A DNA stretch of 64,000 nucleotides from Eremothecium cymbalariae DBVPG#7215 (taxonomy: Eukaryota > Ascomycota > Saccharomycetes > Saccharomycetales > Saccharomycetaceae): NCBI RefSeq assembly GCF_000235365.1, contig NC_016452.1:1040001-1104000 (forward strand), given 5' to 3'. The notes below the pieces were generated by a model. It worked only from the letters and a program-made list of their open reading frames with translations, was not told the DNA's origin and made no database searches. This document shows, piece by piece, positions 9,646 through 19,100 of the stretch (positions are counted from its first letter, which is position 1; each line of letters begins with the position of its first letter). The position numbers and the translations under genes were made by a program.

Positions 9646-9737
9646 TAACAAAAATCTTTGAACTTTTCAGAAGATATAATATTAGAGATAACGTTTGATA
9701 GTAGCAAATATAGAAGTAATTTAGAACCAAACGAAAA

Positions 9738-10659
9738 ATGGCTAAGTTCTTGAAAGCTGGTAAAGTTGGTACGTATAATTGATGATTATTTGAGGGTTTT
9801 AAAGTGTTTTTGAAGGGGATTTCTTTTGAGGAGGATGAACGGAGACAGGATAGTGGGGTTCACTGTTAGATGATTTAGCTTGGTTTTTTTCTTTTGGTAA
9901 TAGATACAGGCAGTTTAGTTTTACTAGTTGAGGATATTCGTGAGATGATTGGGGTTCATCCGAACCAAGGTGGTGGGAAGCCTGCTCTGAGAGATATATC
10001 TGTCCAGGGGATGTTATATAAAGGTGGTTTTAAAGAGGAGAAGGAGTTGGTGAGCATGAGGGGCTATGGAGTAGGAGGGTTTAGATGAGGTTAGAAATTC
10101 ATAGATTTGCAGTGTCTTGGAAAGGAGATTGGGAGTCCAGGGGGTTTTAAAGAAGAAAGCCGGATGTTGAATCATATTTATGGGAGTTGTGTTGGGGAAG
10201 TCATCTTTATAAAAAGGAAATCTCTTAATAGAACAAGCAAAAACAAAAATAAGTTTGATACTAACAATTTTTTAAACAGCTGTTATCGTCCGCGGTCGTT
10301 ACGCCGGTAAGAAGGTCGTTATCATCAAGCCACATGATGATGGTTCCAAGTCTCACCAATTTGGTCACGCTTTAGTCGCTGGTATTGAGAGATATCCATT
10401 GAAGATCACTAAGAAGCAAGGTGAGAAGAAGGTTGCTAAGAGAACCAAGATCAAGCCATTTATCAAGGTGATTAACTACAACCACTTGTTGCCAACCAGA
10501 TACACTTTGGATGTTGAAGCATTCAAGTCTGTCGTTTCAACTGAGACCTTTGAAGAGCCATCTCAAAGAGAAGAAGCTAAGAAGGTTATTAAGAAGGCTT
10601 TTGAAGAAAGACACCAGGCTGGTAAGAACCAATGGTTTTTCACCAAGTTGAACTTCTAA
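9738..10659 (+). CDS. RPL27: 60S ribosomal protein eL27
   Basis: Spliced CDS: exon 1 9738-9768 ([10 protein letters not shown] plus one base) and exon 2 10280-10659, giving 136 residues as expected for eL27. The joined start reads [20 protein letters not shown]. The protein is strongly conserved to the end ([15 protein letters not shown]). The donor is GTACGT, the branch point TACTAAC (10259-10265) and the acceptor AAACAG. A single copy stands where S. cerevisiae has the duplicate pair RPL27A/B, consistent with an unduplicated genome. Codon use is biased to preferred yeast codons (AAG, GGT, GTT), as in highly expressed genes. Confidence 0.97.
9769..10279 (+). other. RPL27 intron
   Basis: A 511-base intron with donor GTACGT, branch point TACTAAC at 10259-10265 and acceptor AG at 10278-10279. 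It interrupts the gene after codon 10 in phase 1. Inside it, a GGTTTTAAAGA(A/G)GA motif occurs twice (about 10025 and 10144). I see no snoRNA boxes that I would defend. Confidence 0.93.
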
Positions 10660-10925
10660 AGGGATTTTGTTCCGGTAAGCATTATCATTATGTAATTTAA
10701 AAATTAAATCCTTGTATAATCCCTCTCATTATCTTTAATTTTTAGAAGACTTCTCTAACGTTTCAACTGTCACGCCTAGAGTTTGTGTAGTTTCGGTTGC
10801 TTTATACAGAGCATCGTTACTTGTAAGTGTGCGTTGTGCGCTGTCAATTTTGAGACACTTTCGTGAATTTACTTCTCTCTGTCCGTTCATTAGCTACGCA
10901 TGGACGCACGCACGCAAGCGCACAA

Positions 10926-12284
10926 ATGCAAGGGTATCGATGCCACAATATGGTAATTAGGCGGTTCCTTCACACGCATATTCCTTGCTATCTCCCATTG
11001 AGGAAGCCCCAATTTGATACAAAGGCTATAGTAGCTCAGTTACAAAGTTTTTTGAAAGCAGTGGAGGAAAGGGATGTAGTCTCTGCTGATGAACTGATAT
11101 CACAGCTTAAATTGCTACCAGAGCAACAGAAACACAGTAATGCCATTGATAAGGCGATCAAGGACATACAGATAAGACGTAAAAAATTGGAAGCAGCTAT
11201 CAAAAGTGATCAAAGTGAAGCTCACACGCTAAAACAGCCTTTGAAACAGCTGAAACAAGAATTCCAAGAACTGACGGAGAAACAGAAAACCATTAAAGAT
11301 TCCATGCTACAGACATGCCTATCTCTACCGAATCTAACTGCTACTGATGTACCTAGTAGTGAGCCCGAGGTCGTGTCTTGGATCAACCCCAAAGATAACT
11401 ACACTGCAGATCCTCGTAGGGAACATCAGAAGATTATGATTCGGAAGGGCATGGTGGATTTTCAAACGGCATCAGCCATCTCGGGGTCATCATGGTATTA
11501 TTTGTTGAACGAAGGTGCCATGTTGGAGCACGCACTTGTGAACTATGTCAGCAAAAAGGCACGCCAATGGGGTTTCAAAATGTGTCTGCCTCCAAGTATC
11601 GTTAGAAATGAAGTCATCGTTGCGTGTGGTTTTAAGCCCAGAGACATGAACAATGAACGACAAATCTACCATTTGAGCGATACTCAGCTTGGCTTAGTAG
11701 CAACTGCTGAAATATCCTTAGCTGGGTTAGGTGTAAACAGAACTTTGGATCTTACAACCCCCATAGGTCTCTTTGGTGTAAGCCGTAGCTACAGAGCAGA
11801 AGCGGGTGCCAGTGGTCGGGACACCAAAGGCCTATATAGGGTACACGAATTTACCAAAGTTGAATTGTTCTACTGGGCCAAACCAGAGGAGAGTGCCCTG
11901 CTTTTAGAGAGATTAAGGGAATTACAAACAGAAATATTTACCGAACTAGGCCTATCAGCAAGAGTGCTAAACATGCCAAAGAATGATCTTGGTTCCCCTG
12001 CATATAAAAAATATGACATTGAAGTATGGATGCCAGGAAGAGGGTCATTTGGCGAGGTATCCAGTGCGTCAAATTGTACCGATTACCAAAGCAGGCGGTT
12101 GCACACCACATATATGAATACTAAAACTGGTAAGTTGGATTACAGTCATACGTTAAACGGTACTGCCATGGCGATCCCACGGGTAATCTTAGCCATCGTG
12201 GAAAACTTCTATGACACAAAAAACGATAGAATAAATATTCCAGAGGTTCTACGTCCATATATGGAGGGATTAGAATATATATGA
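10926..12284 (+). CDS. DIA4: mitochondrial seryl-tRNA synthetase Dia4
   Basis: Class II aminoacyl-tRNA synthetase that charges mitochondrial tRNA-Ser. The N-terminal segment is Arg/His-rich without acidic residues (IRRFLHTHIPCYLPLRK), as in a mitochondrial presequence. An antiparallel coiled-coil arm (about residues 25-120) follows. The class II core then shows motif 2-like SYRAEAGASGRDTKGLYRVH and motif 3-like LNGTAMAIPRVILAIVEN. Starting at ATG 10926 gives 452 residues, close to the usual length. The in-frame ATG at 10950 is an alternative. The gene follows RPL27 in the same orientation, as in S. cerevisiae YHR010-011. Confidence 0.92.
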   Translation: MQGYRCHNMVIRRFLHTHIPCYLPLRKPQFDTKAIVAQLQSFLKAVEERDVVSADELISQLKLLPEQQKHSNAIDKAIKDIQIRRKKLEAAIKSDQSEAHTLKQPLKQLKQEFQELTEKQKTIKDSMLQTCLSLPNLTATDVPSSEPEVVSWINPKDNYTADPRREHQKIMIRKGMVDFQTASAISGSSWYYLLNEGAMLEHALVNYVSKKARQWGFKMCLPPSIVRNEVIVACGFKPRDMNNERQIYHLSDTQLGLVATAEISLAGLGVNRTLDLTTPIGLFGVSRSYRAEAGASGRDTKGLYRVHEFTKVELFYWAKPEESALLLERLRELQTEIFTELGLSARVLNMPKNDLGSPAYKKYDIEVWMPGRGSFGEVSSASNCTDYQSRRLHTTYMNTKTGKLDYSHTLNGTAMAIPRVILAIVENFYDTKNDRINIPEVLRPYMEGLEYI

Positions 12285-12484
12285 ACTGGTTAAATCATCT
12301 ATAAATCATCTTGTAAATAATATAATGATACCAGTATTATATAATGCTGATACTTGACTGAAACGTTAATCGTGATGTTCAATTTCGTATCAAAATCGTA
12401 TAATATGGGGGCCCAAAGTTCAATATGGTGATCTGATGGTATGTTACAAGAATCTATCGGTATCATAAAACAAAACCCAAAAGC

Positions 12485-13404
12485 ATGCTCCTTTTGGCAC
12501 TAAGTGATGCATATATACCAGATCGAGCGATTGTACGTGTTTAACGCTGTTATCACCAGCGAATATTTTCGCAAGCTATTGGATCAATTTACTAACTATA
12601 TGATGTTTTAAGGGCTTGCCATCTGAGTTTAAGAAACTATTAAATGTACCAAATAAGATAGGCCAAGTTGTTCTCCTGGGTAATTGTACTAGGTCTTACC
12701 AATTTCTAAAGTTTGTTAACGATATCACAAGTGATGTTACTATTGTACGTGGAGAATTTGATAATGCGACGATCGCTACCGCACAAAACTTGAAGGAAGA
12801 AATACCAATGAGTACTATAATTAAACAGGGGGAGTTCAAGATCGGTTGCTGCAATGGTTATACGTTAGTGCCGAAGAGTGATCCGCTTTCACTGCTTGTG
12901 CTGGCGAGGCAGCTGGATGTGGACATTATGCTTTGGGGTGGGACTCACAGTGTTGAAGCATATACGCTAGAAGGTAAATTCTTTATCAACCCTGGGTCTT
13001 GCACTGGTGCTTATAGTTCAGATTGGCCACTGCAAGATGATGTTTTGGAGGGTGTCTTTAATCCGGAAGGCCAGGAGAATGGCACGTTATCTCAAGAACA
13101 GGCTTCTCCCGAGGCTCCAAGCAGTAGTATAAGTAACAAACAAAATGCATCTGACGAACCTAAGCTTAGTGAGAACTCGAATAGTAACGGAACCAATGTT
13201 GGTGAAAAAAACGAGGACAACCCTAAAACTGAGGATTTTGAGAATTCTGAAGACGATGAAGATATTGATGAAGTGGACATCAACGGTGGCTGTATACCAA
13301 GTTTTTGTCTGTTAGATATTTCAGCTTCCATTTGCACTCTGTATATTTACACATTTGTTTGTGGAGAGGTTAAGGTAGACAAAGTTGTCTATAAGAAAGA
13401 GTGA
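12485..13404 (+). CDS. VPS29: retromer subunit Vps29
   Basis: Spliced CDS: exon 1 12485-12532 (MLLLALSDAYIPDRAI) and exon 2 12613-13404, giving 279 residues. Vps29 has a calcineurin-like phosphoesterase fold and is part of the retromer that returns receptors from endosomes to the Golgi. Conserved pieces are VTIVRGEFDN, KIGCCNGYT, MLWGGTHSVEAYTLEGKFFINPGSCTGA and a C-terminal EVKVDKVVYKKE. An acidic, Asn/Ser-rich insert (about residues 155-230) separates the last core strands. A long insert there is typical of yeast Vps29. The intron is at a position where S. cerevisiae VPS29 is also, to my knowledge, interrupted. Confidence 0.95.
12533..12612 (+). other. VPS29 intron
   Basis: An 80-base phase-0 intron with donor GTACGT, branch point TACTAAC (12590-12596) and acceptor TTTTAAG. 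Removing it joins DRAI to GLPSEFKKLL and restores the family's N-terminus. Confidence 0.92.
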
Positions 13405-13467
13405 TATATCTTTGAACAGTGTATATAAATAAATATATTAAATAGGTAAGGGATGAATGCCCCCTGT

Positions 13468-14480
13468 TTATGGACTGGAAGGGACTCGTTCATGAACAGC
13501 CTTACTTATTTCCTTGATATCCTCTGGAGTAGTTCGGCAACATCCACCTATCATTTTACAGCCTGAATCAACAAGGTTATTGACCAATGCTTTCCAGGTG
13601 AATCCTTCCTGTTGCCGCGGGTTCGAGTGCCAAGTGTAGTTGGCACCGTCGTAGATTTCCCCAGAGTTGGGATACGCAACAGCGAAGTTGACAGGACACC
13701 CATGCAAGTACAAGTTCAATTGAGCCAACATCCTTTCAGCCACCTGAAGTTCTACACAGTTGATACCAAAGAACATCAAATTGGGGGGGAACGAAGACAT
13801 GTGTTCTTTAATGACCCCGCATACGGCACTTAGTGGCGTCCCATCTCTCAATTTATCCTCATTATCGGTGGAAAATACTAATGTAAAAAAGGCTTGTCAC
13901 CAAGCATAGCTGTGAATTCGGGTTGCACCAGTGCAATAAATTCCTCGAAATTAGGCACAGTCTCAAACGCAATCATATCAATACGTTCATCGCTTGCAAA
14001 CTTTGTCACCTGCGGCTCAAAGTATCTCATAAAATTGATCGTCTCAAAACCATAATCACCAGTATACTCTTTCCCATTGCATAAATAAGCCCCATAAGGC
14101 CCAATCGACCCTATCAAATAATCAGAATCACGTTCTAGGCACTCGTTATACGTAAACGCTACTATCCGATCCAAAAACTCGTAGTATTCCTCTTTATTCT
14201 TCACCTTACCATCACTGTACTTTATCAGAGAATGAAAACTCGATTGATAAGTAATAGTGCCCATACCCCTCGCACCCGCCTTGTGGAAATCCTGATACAT
14301 CTCCTTAATAACCTCTAACTTCTCACCATCTTCTTCCAAGAACGGAACTGTTGACCACAATGGATGTTTAATGGATACTCCTCTCCTCTCAAGTTCTCCA
14401 CCTTGGCCACCATCCAACACTAGTATTTTCTTCTTCAAGTATTCAGATATGGATGGCTTATTACCCAAACCACCTTTCAT
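13468..14480 (-). pseudogene. SAM4: homocysteine S-methyltransferase, frame-disrupted
   Basis: A homocysteine methyltransferase of the Sam4/Mht1 type, which uses S-adenosylmethionine or S-methylmethionine to recycle methionine. The N-terminal part (14480 down to 13878) has the conserved VLDGGQGGELERRG. The C-terminal part has the zinc ligands (FGINCVEL and GGCCRTTP). The reading frame is broken twice within 20 bases, at A-runs 13885-13890 and 13872-13875 on the plus strand. Each looks like one extra base. Allowing for both, a normal-length protein of about 336 residues results. This is either a recent pseudogene or a sequencing error in homopolymers. SAM4 versus MHT1 cannot be decided. An upstream ATG at 14531 would add 17 residues. 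Confidence 0.8.
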
Positions 14481-14944
14481 CTTCTCCGATCCTTTCACTG
14501 ACCTGTATATGGCCTGAGATCTGATATACAATGGAGCCCTAACGATGCTTTTACCGTTGCACGGACTTCAACTCTATGTATATGTATACCGTCTACAACG
14601 ACGACCACCACATTGAACTATTTAAGAACAAATTTTTTACGAAAGTTGTCCAACTTCAACTCTCTTTTGCTTCATTTACAAACAGGTTAAGAAAATAAGG
14701 AAGTATTTTCCTTCTTAATCTCATAATGTGATGATCGTGAGTGCATTTGGCTCGAGGCTTTGTCCTTGGCGGGACTTTGTCAGTGTGGAAAACTCTAGCT
14801 ACCTATATTTTACTTTTTCTGATCTATGAGACTTACCGTAGAAAAACCGTCATAATGAACTGTATAAAAAAGCTGTGATTTTTCTTGTATTTCGTATTTA
14901 TCTGTTGAGATAATATATAATAATGATCAATCTTATGCGAGAGC
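14481..14944. other. intergenic, upstream of the methyltransferase gene
   Basis: Promoter side of the methyltransferase gene and 3' side of ARD1. AT-rich, with no gene, repeat or clear Met31/32 or Cbf1 site seen. Confidence 0.5.
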
Positions 14945-15631
14945 TCAGACTATGACGTTTTCGAGGCCCTCTTGGAGGATATCCTCTAAGAGATCTGAGG
15001 TGAGGTTGTCTTCTACCTCGGCTTTTTGAAACTTACTAGGTAGAAGGTCGTCGAGGACAAGCACTTTCTTCATGGCATATGCATCTTCGCCATCTTGGTA
15101 ATAACCTTGTTCGATAGATAGCACATCAAACTGTAGTGTATCTCGGTACAGGTGTAATGCAGCTCTGTTTGATTGTCTCACATGGAGCATGACGTACTCT
15201 GCCTTATACACTTCGCGAAGACCAAAGAGAGCTTGTCTCATAAGTTTCTCTGCGATGCCCATCCTTCGATAGGTTCTCATTACACTGAGGGAGGTGATGT
15301 GGCCATTTGGAGGCTCGGACTGTGATTCGGGATCATCGTTCATCTTGGCTAGGACGTAGCCAACTAGCTTTTCGCCATTGGCCACATAGGTTGGATCCAG
15401 TTTCACGCGGGGGCCATCCACAGGTCTTTGCAAATCATAGCCGTCTTCGACCAAATTATCCAGCTCGCTATGAAAATCATCTGTTGTGGTAGCTACAATT
15501 GATGCTTCTGGCCATGATAGGATGTGGTACATGTAATATTTCAACATGTAGTTTTCAGGAAGGTTATGCAAATTTGCATTCTGCATGCAAATGATATCTT
15601 CAATCGTAGCTCTTCTGATATTTACCGGCAT
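14945..15631 (-). CDS. ARD1: NatA catalytic subunit Ard1 (Naa10)
   Basis: Catalytic subunit of the NatA N-terminal acetyltransferase, which acts with Nat1 on ribosomes. The 228-residue GNAT protein opens with [20 protein letters not shown], the diagnostic Naa10 start. The acetyl-CoA loop is [10 protein letters not shown] (R/QxxGxG/A type, about residues 122-131). Further conserved pieces are [17 protein letters not shown] and [13 protein letters not shown]. As in yeast Ard1, an insertion lies between the early strands (about 45-85) and a short acidic tail follows the fold. The first ATG matches the conserved N-terminus. It is followed by TRS31 on the opposite strand. Confidence 0.95.
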   Translation of the reverse strand: MPVNIRRATIEDIICMQNANLHNLPENYMLKYYMYHILSWPEASIVATTTDDFHSELDNLVEDGYDLQRPVDGPRVKLDPTYVANGEKLVGYVLAKMNDDPESQSEPPNGHITSLSVMRTYRRMGIAEKLMRQALFGLREVYKAEYVMLHVRQSNRAALHLYRDTLQFDVLSIEQGYYQDGEDAYAMKKVLVLDDLLPSKFQKAEVEDNLTSDLLEDILQEGLENVIV

Positions 15632-15902
15632 GATTTTTTATAAATTTTGACGTTAGGTGTATCAGCTACTACTTGCAGTGCTTTTAAGGGGTCAATCACT
15701 GGTTTATTCTGGAGATAGATGTACCTATGGACCTCCTCTTTGTTGGGAAACAGGTAGATGATATATCTTAATGGCCTTCACCAATTTTTTAAAATAATAT
15801 CGGAAAAAGTTTTGGTGAAACATGCAATAAGGCCCCCACGAAGTAACCAATCATCCTGTGTGTGCAGAAACAGACAGATTTCTATACCAACAGGCGAGGG
15901 CT

Positions 15903-16619
15903 ATGGATCAAATAATCAACCCCAGTACTAGCAACGTCAACAAACTGCAAGGGTCGTTAGGATATGACTACACAGTGGGCCCGCAGCCCACGCTTCCCAC
16001 AGACGAAAAACCCCTCCAGTCAAGGCTCTACAATGAGTCCCTACTTGATAAAAATAAGCAAGTATCACTTTCTGCATTCACATTTTTGTTCCAAGAAATG
16101 GTAGCACAACAGAGGGACTCCTCCAAGACCGTTGTGGAGATTGAGGGCAAATTGAACGCTTTGGGATACACGATCGGCATCAGATTGATAGAATTACTCA
16201 ACTTCCGTGAATCGGTGCCAGCCAAAGTAAGTCAATCTGACTCTCAGGATTCTGTAGCATCTTCTATACCCAACATGAAGAAACGCCCACTCAAGATATT
16301 GGACATTCTACAGTACATCCATTCAAATCTGTGGAAATATCTATTTGATAAGCCTAGCGACGATCTCGTCAAGAGCTCCGAGCGGGATAACGAGTATATG
16401 ATTGTAGACAACGAGCCACAGTGGACACAGTTCATCTACGGTACCTCTATCCAGTGTGAATCGTTTACTGGAGGGATTATAGAAGGTGTCTTGGACCATG
16501 CAGGGTTTCCGTGCCGCGTGACGGTCCATACGGACCCTGAAGGCGTATTTGATCAACGAACTGTTTACTTGATCCAGTTCAGAAAACAGGTTGTGGAAAG
16601 AGAGTATTTAAGATTTTAG
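15903..16619 (+). CDS. TRS31: TRAPP subunit Trs31
   Basis: Bet3-family subunit (TRAPPC5) of the TRAPP complexes, which activate Ypt1 and tether ER-Golgi vesicles. Starting at ATG 15903 gives 238 residues. An upstream in-frame stretch has no ATG. Conserved pieces are LSAFTFLFQEMVAQ, LNALGYTIGIRLIELL and the C-terminal FTGGIIEGVLDHAGFPCRV. A low-complexity N-terminal extension (about 1-40) precedes the fold. In S. cerevisiae TRS31 follows RPL27B, while ARD1 is in the RPL27A region; both are here together. Confidence 0.93.
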   Translation: MDQIINPSTSNVNKLQGSLGYDYTVGPQPTLPTDEKPLQSRLYNESLLDKNKQVSLSAFTFLFQEMVAQQRDSSKTVVEIEGKLNALGYTIGIRLIELLNFRESVPAKVSQSDSQDSVASSIPNMKKRPLKILDILQYIHSNLWKYLFDKPSDDLVKSSERDNEYMIVDNEPQWTQFIYGTSIQCESFTGGIIEGVLDHAGFPCRVTVHTDPEGVFDQRTVYLIQFRKQVVEREYLRF

Positions 16620-16655
16620 AAATATAGAGATATATGGATATATATTGTGTGCGTG

Positions 16656-17402
16656 ATGATTCCCTTCAAGAAGAGAAAGCACAAGCAGGTTGATCCCAAT
16701 GATACAGCGCTAAGGCCGTTGAAGCAGAAGTCTACAAACGTTAGGGGCAGACGTACCAAGGAGAAAGGGAAAGGTACTACGGACACACAGAGCGATACAG
16801 CGGCAACACATAGTAAAGGCAATAGCGATGCTCGGTCCAAATGGAAGTCCCAAGTTGATGGCGATGTAGTTTTTTACAACGAAAACGTTTCGATTAGGCT
16901 GGTGGAAGAACAGTCTTTGGCGGCTCCGTCCATCGCGGACGATGTCAGCGGCGTATTTACATCACTACGGCGGCAAAATCAGGATGCCGTGGAACTAAGC
17001 CAGCGATCTATCCAGCTGGAGGACTTTGACCAGCCACCTGCCTCAACATCTACTCCCTTGGTCAGCCCTCAGAAACAAGATCTGGCTGACCCTGATGCCC
17101 TCAGCGCCCGCCTGGCCCACTCCAAGCAGAGCGATTCTACAACAGGCTATAAGCAACGATACCCCCAGCAACCGCAGGCTCCCATCTCCCCCATATATTG
17201 CAAGAACCCCCATATAGACTACAACAATCCCTACGAACTTGCTGCATGCCTTCAGCTCCCACGACTAGCCTCTCCGGGCTATCTGAGCCTGGGCGGCAAG
17301 TCCAACCATAGCTCCCCGTCCCATTCACACACTTACCAATCAAGTGGCGCGCAGGCCACATACCAAGGCTCAAGCATCAGCAGGAGCTATCACAAAGCGT
17401 GA
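16656..17402 (+). CDS. unassigned basic, disordered protein; possible Spo13 homologue by position
   Basis: A 248-residue protein without a fold I recognise. It has a basic N-terminus (KKRKHK and RGRRTKEKGKG, possible nuclear signals), a short conserved-looking stretch (VVFYNENVSIRLVEEQ, about residues 70-85), and a long Ser/Pro/Gln-rich tail. The tail contains an S-T-P sequence, the core of a polo-box docking site, and further Ser-Pro sites. Position and orientation after ARD1/TRS31 match S. cerevisiae SPO13, a fast-evolving meiosis regulator that binds Cdc5 through an STP motif. The assignment to SPO13 is inference from synteny only, so no symbol is given. Confidence 0.6.
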   Translation: MIPFKKRKHKQVDPNDTALRPLKQKSTNVRGRRTKEKGKGTTDTQSDTAATHSKGNSDARSKWKSQVDGDVVFYNENVSIRLVEEQSLAAPSIADDVSGVFTSLRRQNQDAVELSQRSIQLEDFDQPPASTSTPLVSPQKQDLADPDALSARLAHSKQSDSTTGYKQRYPQQPQAPISPIYCKNPHIDYNNPYELAACLQLPRLASPGYLSLGGKSNHSSPSHSHTYQSSGAQATYQGSSISRSYHKA

Positions 17403-18033
17403 AATACTGACATCGATTATTTGTACGTCCTTTCACTCTTCTGTTTCGGTCTTTGTCATGAAACTATAGCTAGCCTTGAGTGGTGTTCACTTCCTTGCCT
17501 TCGCAACCAGTTTTCTACTACACATATATATATATATATATGTTCTTCCACGTTTTTGCAAGTCGATTATCCACCATGGATATGTGGTCAGTTTACGAAG
17601 GTCAAGAAGCTCTATATACACACCCATATATATATTTTGTATCGAACGTTTTTAATAGGTATCTTATATGTCAAGCATGCTGCGTCAGTCCGTTTCTCAG
17701 GGTTCAGAATTTTTGAACATGAAAACACACTTTCCATACTCATTACATATATAGTTGACACGGTTACTTTGCAGGTGCTTATATGGGCTGCCAATAAAAC
17801 AAGCATGTGTTAGCCTTTAGGAACATTTGACATATATAATTGAACCTCAGAGATCCTCCCTTATCGTTATATATTGCATTCGCGAAGAGGTTTAATACCC
17901 CGCGCTGGCCATGATACGTCGCGAGAGGCGAAACCAATTTTGTAACTACCTCATCTCCTCCTTTTAACTAAAGGATGACAAGTAGTTTAAAGTATAGTTT
18001 ACGAAAGAAGTGCAGATATATCGGTACCCAGAT
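17403..18033. other. intergenic, 5' of ATG40
   Basis: AT-rich spacer with a short TA dinucleotide tract (about 17525-17540) and several TATATA-type elements that suit 3' processing of the upstream gene. Reading frames here are low-complexity and unconvincing. Nothing else is seen. Confidence 0.5.
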
Positions 18034-18727
18034 ATGCTATCTGTGATTACGAATTCTTTAAGGTATGTTCTCTTTTGGATTGAAGTGTTTCTGTGATGAA
18101 CCCCACAATATAATCGTCGTCATGCTAACATTTAGATAAACTTGGTTCAGCACGGTGCTCTCATTGCTTGTGCCATTGCAGATGTCTCTAGAAGCGCAAC
18201 ATCTGGGGTTATCCTCGTTAAATCCACTATTATTAAGGTTTTGGTGTTTGTATGCGATTCTTAAGCTGCCATTATGGAAGTATCTTTGGTTTCCCTTTGG
18301 GAACTTTATATCGCTAGGGTTCTGGATAGTGCTATGCAGTGAGATATGCAAACAGTTTCAGGCCACATTAGAACAGCATGATCTATGGAAGGTGCAGAAC
18401 TATCGAGCACACAGCCATACAGCTGGTTCAAGGTGGGGGTATGGGATTACGGAATTTTTCAGGAACATAAAGGATCGTAAGGAGAAGGATCTGTTTCTGT
18501 TTGGGAAATGCACGCAGACAGTTTTAGAACTCAGTAGTAACTGGGAGTTTCCATGTGTTATCGACAGTATATTCTCAAGTCTTCTCCTTTGGGTTGATGC
18601 ATTTACGAACGATGAAACGCATGGCATCCTTTCGACTTTCAGGTCTTATTTCCCGGAGAAAGGGCCTGCAGAGGATTACGATATGCTGGATGATGTACTG
18701 AGAGACGCAAAAACAACCAAGGGTTGA
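18034..18727 (+). CDS. ATG40: ER-phagy receptor Atg40, spliced
   Basis: Proposed spliced CDS: exon 1 18034-18062 and exon 2 18151-18727, 201 residues. Atg40 is a reticulon-like ER membrane protein that binds Atg8 and drives selective autophagy of ER. Two long hydrophobic stretches (about 11-35 and 36-72, the latter LLLRFWCLYAILKLPLWKY onward) are hairpin-like. The acidic tail contains YDML (residues 186-189) in an acidic context, a good Atg8-interacting motif. Exon 1 supplies an N-terminus (MLSVITNSLS) that runs directly into the hydrophobic VLSLLVPLQMSLE. Without splicing, translation could only begin at ATG 18182. The gene's location beside MRP20 and RPB2 matches S. cerevisiae YOR152C next to YOR151C. 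The similarity is weak outside the membrane part and the tail motif. Confidence 0.8.
18063..18150 (+). other. ATG40 intron
   Basis: An 88-base intron: donor GTATGT (18063-18068), branch point TGCTAAC (18123-18129) and acceptor TTCAG ending at 18150. The nearer AG at 18134-18135 is only 7 bases from the branch adenosine and would give an immediate stop; the 18150 acceptor keeps the frame open. I do not recall an intron in S. cerevisiae ATG40. Confidence 0.75.
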
Positions 18728-19100
18728 GTATGGAGCATAAAAGGTTGTGTAGCAAGCGTGAAGAATTTTATTATTTATTAAGTTCAAGGATTACACTTTT
18801 TCAATGTTTTCTATGAGTTCCTCAAGATTTGCTGCTTTATACACATATAGCCTAATGAGCTATCTTGCGGGGAAAGATAGGTGTTGTACGCTTTTGGAAC
18901 AAAAGGAAGTAGTATAAGGTACGAATATACACCTGTATCGATCTCTTTGTTTGGTTTTATCGTCCCTTTGATATTCTAAATTTTTTATTTCTTGTGTTTA
19001 CCCATGCATATGTACAGGTTGGATATTTCTTATTTACAACTCTCATAAATCTATATTATATATATTCTATTGATATGAGCTGAGACAATGGTTCTTGAGT
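18728..19100. other. intergenic, convergent ATG40/MRP20
   Basis: AT-rich 3' spacer between converging genes. TATATA-type processing elements are near 19060. No gene or RNA seen. Confidence 0.5.

Noticed and set aside
9121..9648. Three overlapping frames in the RPL27 upstream region
   Set aside because: They arise because the palindromic GC-rich block has few stops on either strand; the same peptide recurs on both strands, as palindromes dictate.
9894..10310. Plus-strand frames inside the RPL27 intron
   Set aside because: Fully intronic with start-poor, Gly/Lys-rich composition; the splice signals are clear.
17421..17813. 130-residue frame downstream of the SPO13-like gene
   Set aside because: TA-repeat-derived Tyr/Ile runs; no conserved feature.
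18134..18135. Nearest AG as ATG40 splice acceptor
   Set aside because: Only 7 bases from the branch adenosine, and the joined frame meets TAA at once.
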